Assembly (NCBI RefSeq): GCF_014647375.1
Contig: NZ_BMPB01000001.1
Span: 124,001 to 188,000, forward strand
Length of the DNA: 64,000 bases
Reading direction: 5' to 3'
Source of the DNA: Parabacteroides faecis
GTDB taxonomy: Bacteria > Bacteroidota > Bacteroidia > Bacteroidales > Tannerellaceae
The number at the start of each line of letters is the position of its first letter. Position 1 is the first letter of the stretch. Made by a program: the position numbers and the translations under genes. The notes beneath the pieces were generated by a model. The model was not told where the DNA came from and made no database searches. It saw only the letters and a program-made list of their open reading frames with translations. Of this stretch, positions 62,607 to 64,000 are shown in pieces.

Positions 62607-63943
62607 AAAAGGTCTTATTAATGATACTGGCTGTTTCTGCTACCCTGAGTGTCAAGGCACAGGAAGTATACAGCCTGAAACAATGCATCGAAACCGGATT
62701 GGAACGGAACTATTCCATCCGTATCATACGTAACGAGCAACTGATCAGTAACAATAACGCGACACTGGGTAATGCCGGTTATCTGCCGACGGTAGATATG
62801 AGCGGCGGATTCAGCGGCTCGGTCAACAACAACCGTAACAAATTAGCCGACGGTACAACCGAGAAGCAAAACGGTGTCAAAAACGAGACGGGCGACATCG
62901 GACTGAACGTGAACTGGACCGTGTTCGACGGCTTCGGCATCCAGGCAGAATATGCACGTCTTAAAGAATTGAAGCGGATGGGTGAGCTGGATACGCGCCT
63001 GACGATTGAAGATTTTGTCGCAACGCTTTCAGGCGAATATTACAACCTGATCCGCCAGCATATCCGATTGCGCAACCTGCGTTCTTCTCTCGACCTCTCC
63101 CGTGAGCGTGTACGTATTGCGGAAGAGCGTTACCACATCGGTTCCGGATCACGTATGGACCTGCAACAGGCACAGGTCGACTTCAATGCCGACAGTTCAA
63201 ATGTCCTGAACCAGCTGGAAGTAGTTCATACTTCCCGTATCCGGCTGAACGAACTCATGGCGCTTGATAATATAGACGAACAGATCGCCTTGAAAGATTC
63301 AGTAATACGTCCGAACATCTTTCTGGACGAAATAGATCTCTGGCAAAGTACCCTGGCATCGAACGCCTCTCTGTTGATCGCCCAAAAAAACCAGTCACTC
63401 TCCGAACTGGATTACAAAAAGGTGAAAAGCCGTGACTACCCGTATGTAAAACTAAATGCCGGTTACGGCTACACCGCTAACTGGTATGAAGTCGGAACAA
63501 CCGACCTGCAGCAACGTCTGGGGCTAAACTACGGACTGACAGTCGGCCTGAATCTGTTCGACGGTCTGAACCGCCGACGTGAACGCCGCAACGCCCGTAT
63601 CCAGATCGAAAACAGCCAGTTGAAGAAACAGGAACTCGAACTGGGCCTGCGTGCCGACATGAGCAACCTGTGGATGGCTTACCAAAACAACCTGGGCCTG
63701 TGGAACCTGGAAAAAGCCAATGTCGTCGTTGCCCTGGAAAATCACCGTATCGCGATCGACCGCTATAAACTGGGAGAATTATCCGGTATCGAACTGCGTG
63801 AAGCCCAGATAAGCTTGCTGGAAGCAGAAGAAAGGCAATCCATCGCAGAATACTCCACCAAGCTATGCGAGATATCTCTCCTGCAACTAAGCGGCCAGAT
63901 ACTGACCTATGTGGCGCCGGAGCCGGAGAAAGCCAGTTTTTAA
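62603..63943 (+). CDS. TolC-like outer-membrane efflux channel
   Basis: Outer-membrane factor of the tripartite pump, 446 residues. Signal peptide MKKVLLMILAVSATLSVKA, then two OEP repeats with long helical hairpins: SLKQCIETGLERNYSIRIIRNEQ, LDLSRERVRIAEERYHIGSGSRMDLQQAQVDF, and the second ENHRIAIDRYKLGELSGIELREAQISLLEAE. There is no lipobox Cys. It overlaps the pump gene by 4 bases (ATGA), so translation is coupled. Confidence 0.95.
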   Translation: MKKVLLMILAVSATLSVKAQEVYSLKQCIETGLERNYSIRIIRNEQLISNNNATLGNAGYLPTVDMSGGFSGSVNNNRNKLADGTTEKQNGVKNETGDIGLNVNWTVFDGFGIQAEYARLKELKRMGELDTRLTIEDFVATLSGEYYNLIRQHIRLRNLRSSLDLSRERVRIAEERYHIGSGSRMDLQQAQVDFNADSSNVLNQLEVVHTSRIRLNELMALDNIDEQIALKDSVIRPNIFLDEIDLWQSTLASNASLLIAQKNQSLSELDYKKVKSRDYPYVKLNAGYGYTANWYEVGTTDLQQRLGLNYGLTVGLNLFDGLNRRRERRNARIQIENSQLKKQELELGLRADMSNLWMAYQNNLGLWNLEKANVVVALENHRIAIDRYKLGELSGIELREAQISLLEAEERQSIAEYSTKLCEISLLQLSGQILTYVAPEPEKASF

Positions 63944-63972
63944 AACAGTCGACAACCAAATAAGAACAACCT

Positions 63973-64000
63973 ATGAGATACAAGATTCTAATACTACTGA
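63973..64000 (+). CDS. Start of a further gene, cut by window edge
   Basis: An ATG 29 bases after the channel stop opens the frame MRYKILILL, which looks like the beginning of a signal peptide or membrane anchor. Only nine codons are visible, so neither the gene nor its product can be confirmed. Confidence 0.4.

Overview
The window comes from a Bacteroidales genome, most likely Parabacteroides. The evidence is two SusC/SusD pairs with FecR anti-sigma factors, many lipoprotein signal peptides, promoters of the TAnnTTTG type, the long two-domain form of IspG, and a large surface protein with a DUF6383-like C-terminus behind an invertible promoter, an arrangement described for the S-layer glycoproteins of Parabacteroides distasonis. 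No rRNA, tRNA, CRISPR array, transposase or phage gene was seen.

Region 1 (1-20905, minus strand) is a glycan-utilisation region. In transcription order it holds: a GH36-like alpha-galactosidase lipoprotein with its own terminator; FecR2, SusC2, SusD2 and a terminator; then an ECF sigma factor, FecR1, SusC1, SusD1, a DUF3823 lipoprotein, a GH92 alpha-mannosidase, a GH130 enzyme and an SGNH/GDSL esterase cut by the window edge. The enzymes point to a mannose-rich glycan such as N-glycan or yeast mannan. The two FecR-SusC-SusD sets are diverged duplicates, but only one sigma gene is present. Both fecR genes have ECF-like promoters of identical geometry, and both susC genes share a two-hairpin leader with compensatory changes.

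Region 2 (21008-34336) is mixed: a GNAT acetyltransferase, an AT-rich gap, a secreted thioredoxin-fold protein, a 1048-residue secreted glycosidase-like protein of unknown family, ribF, an ArgE-type deacetylase, a flippase overlapping an asparagine-synthetase-like gene without the glutaminase cysteine, and a TGS-uridine kinase fusion.

Region 3 (34417-52917) is mostly core genome: two tandem Na/Pi cotransporters with PhoU-like tails, an XRE-type regulator, a soluble histidine kinase, then rpoN, a PAP2-like membrane protein, gcvH, purE, ispG, dut, a TPR protein, a DUF4292 lipoprotein, an EnvC-like degenerate LytM protein and a split CHR (chromate) transporter. Intergenic inverted repeats are scattered through it: three copies of a GTTGACA/TGTCAAC element, a CGCAGAT hairpin, an ATACGA cluster and a 62-bp palindrome.

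Region 4 (53239-64000) holds the 1366-residue surface protein on the minus strand, its invertible promoter (both internal promoters now point away from the gene, so the sequenced state looks OFF), a long intergenic stretch with a degenerate repeat array, and a complete RND efflux operon (adaptor, pump, outer-membrane channel) followed by the first codons of another gene.
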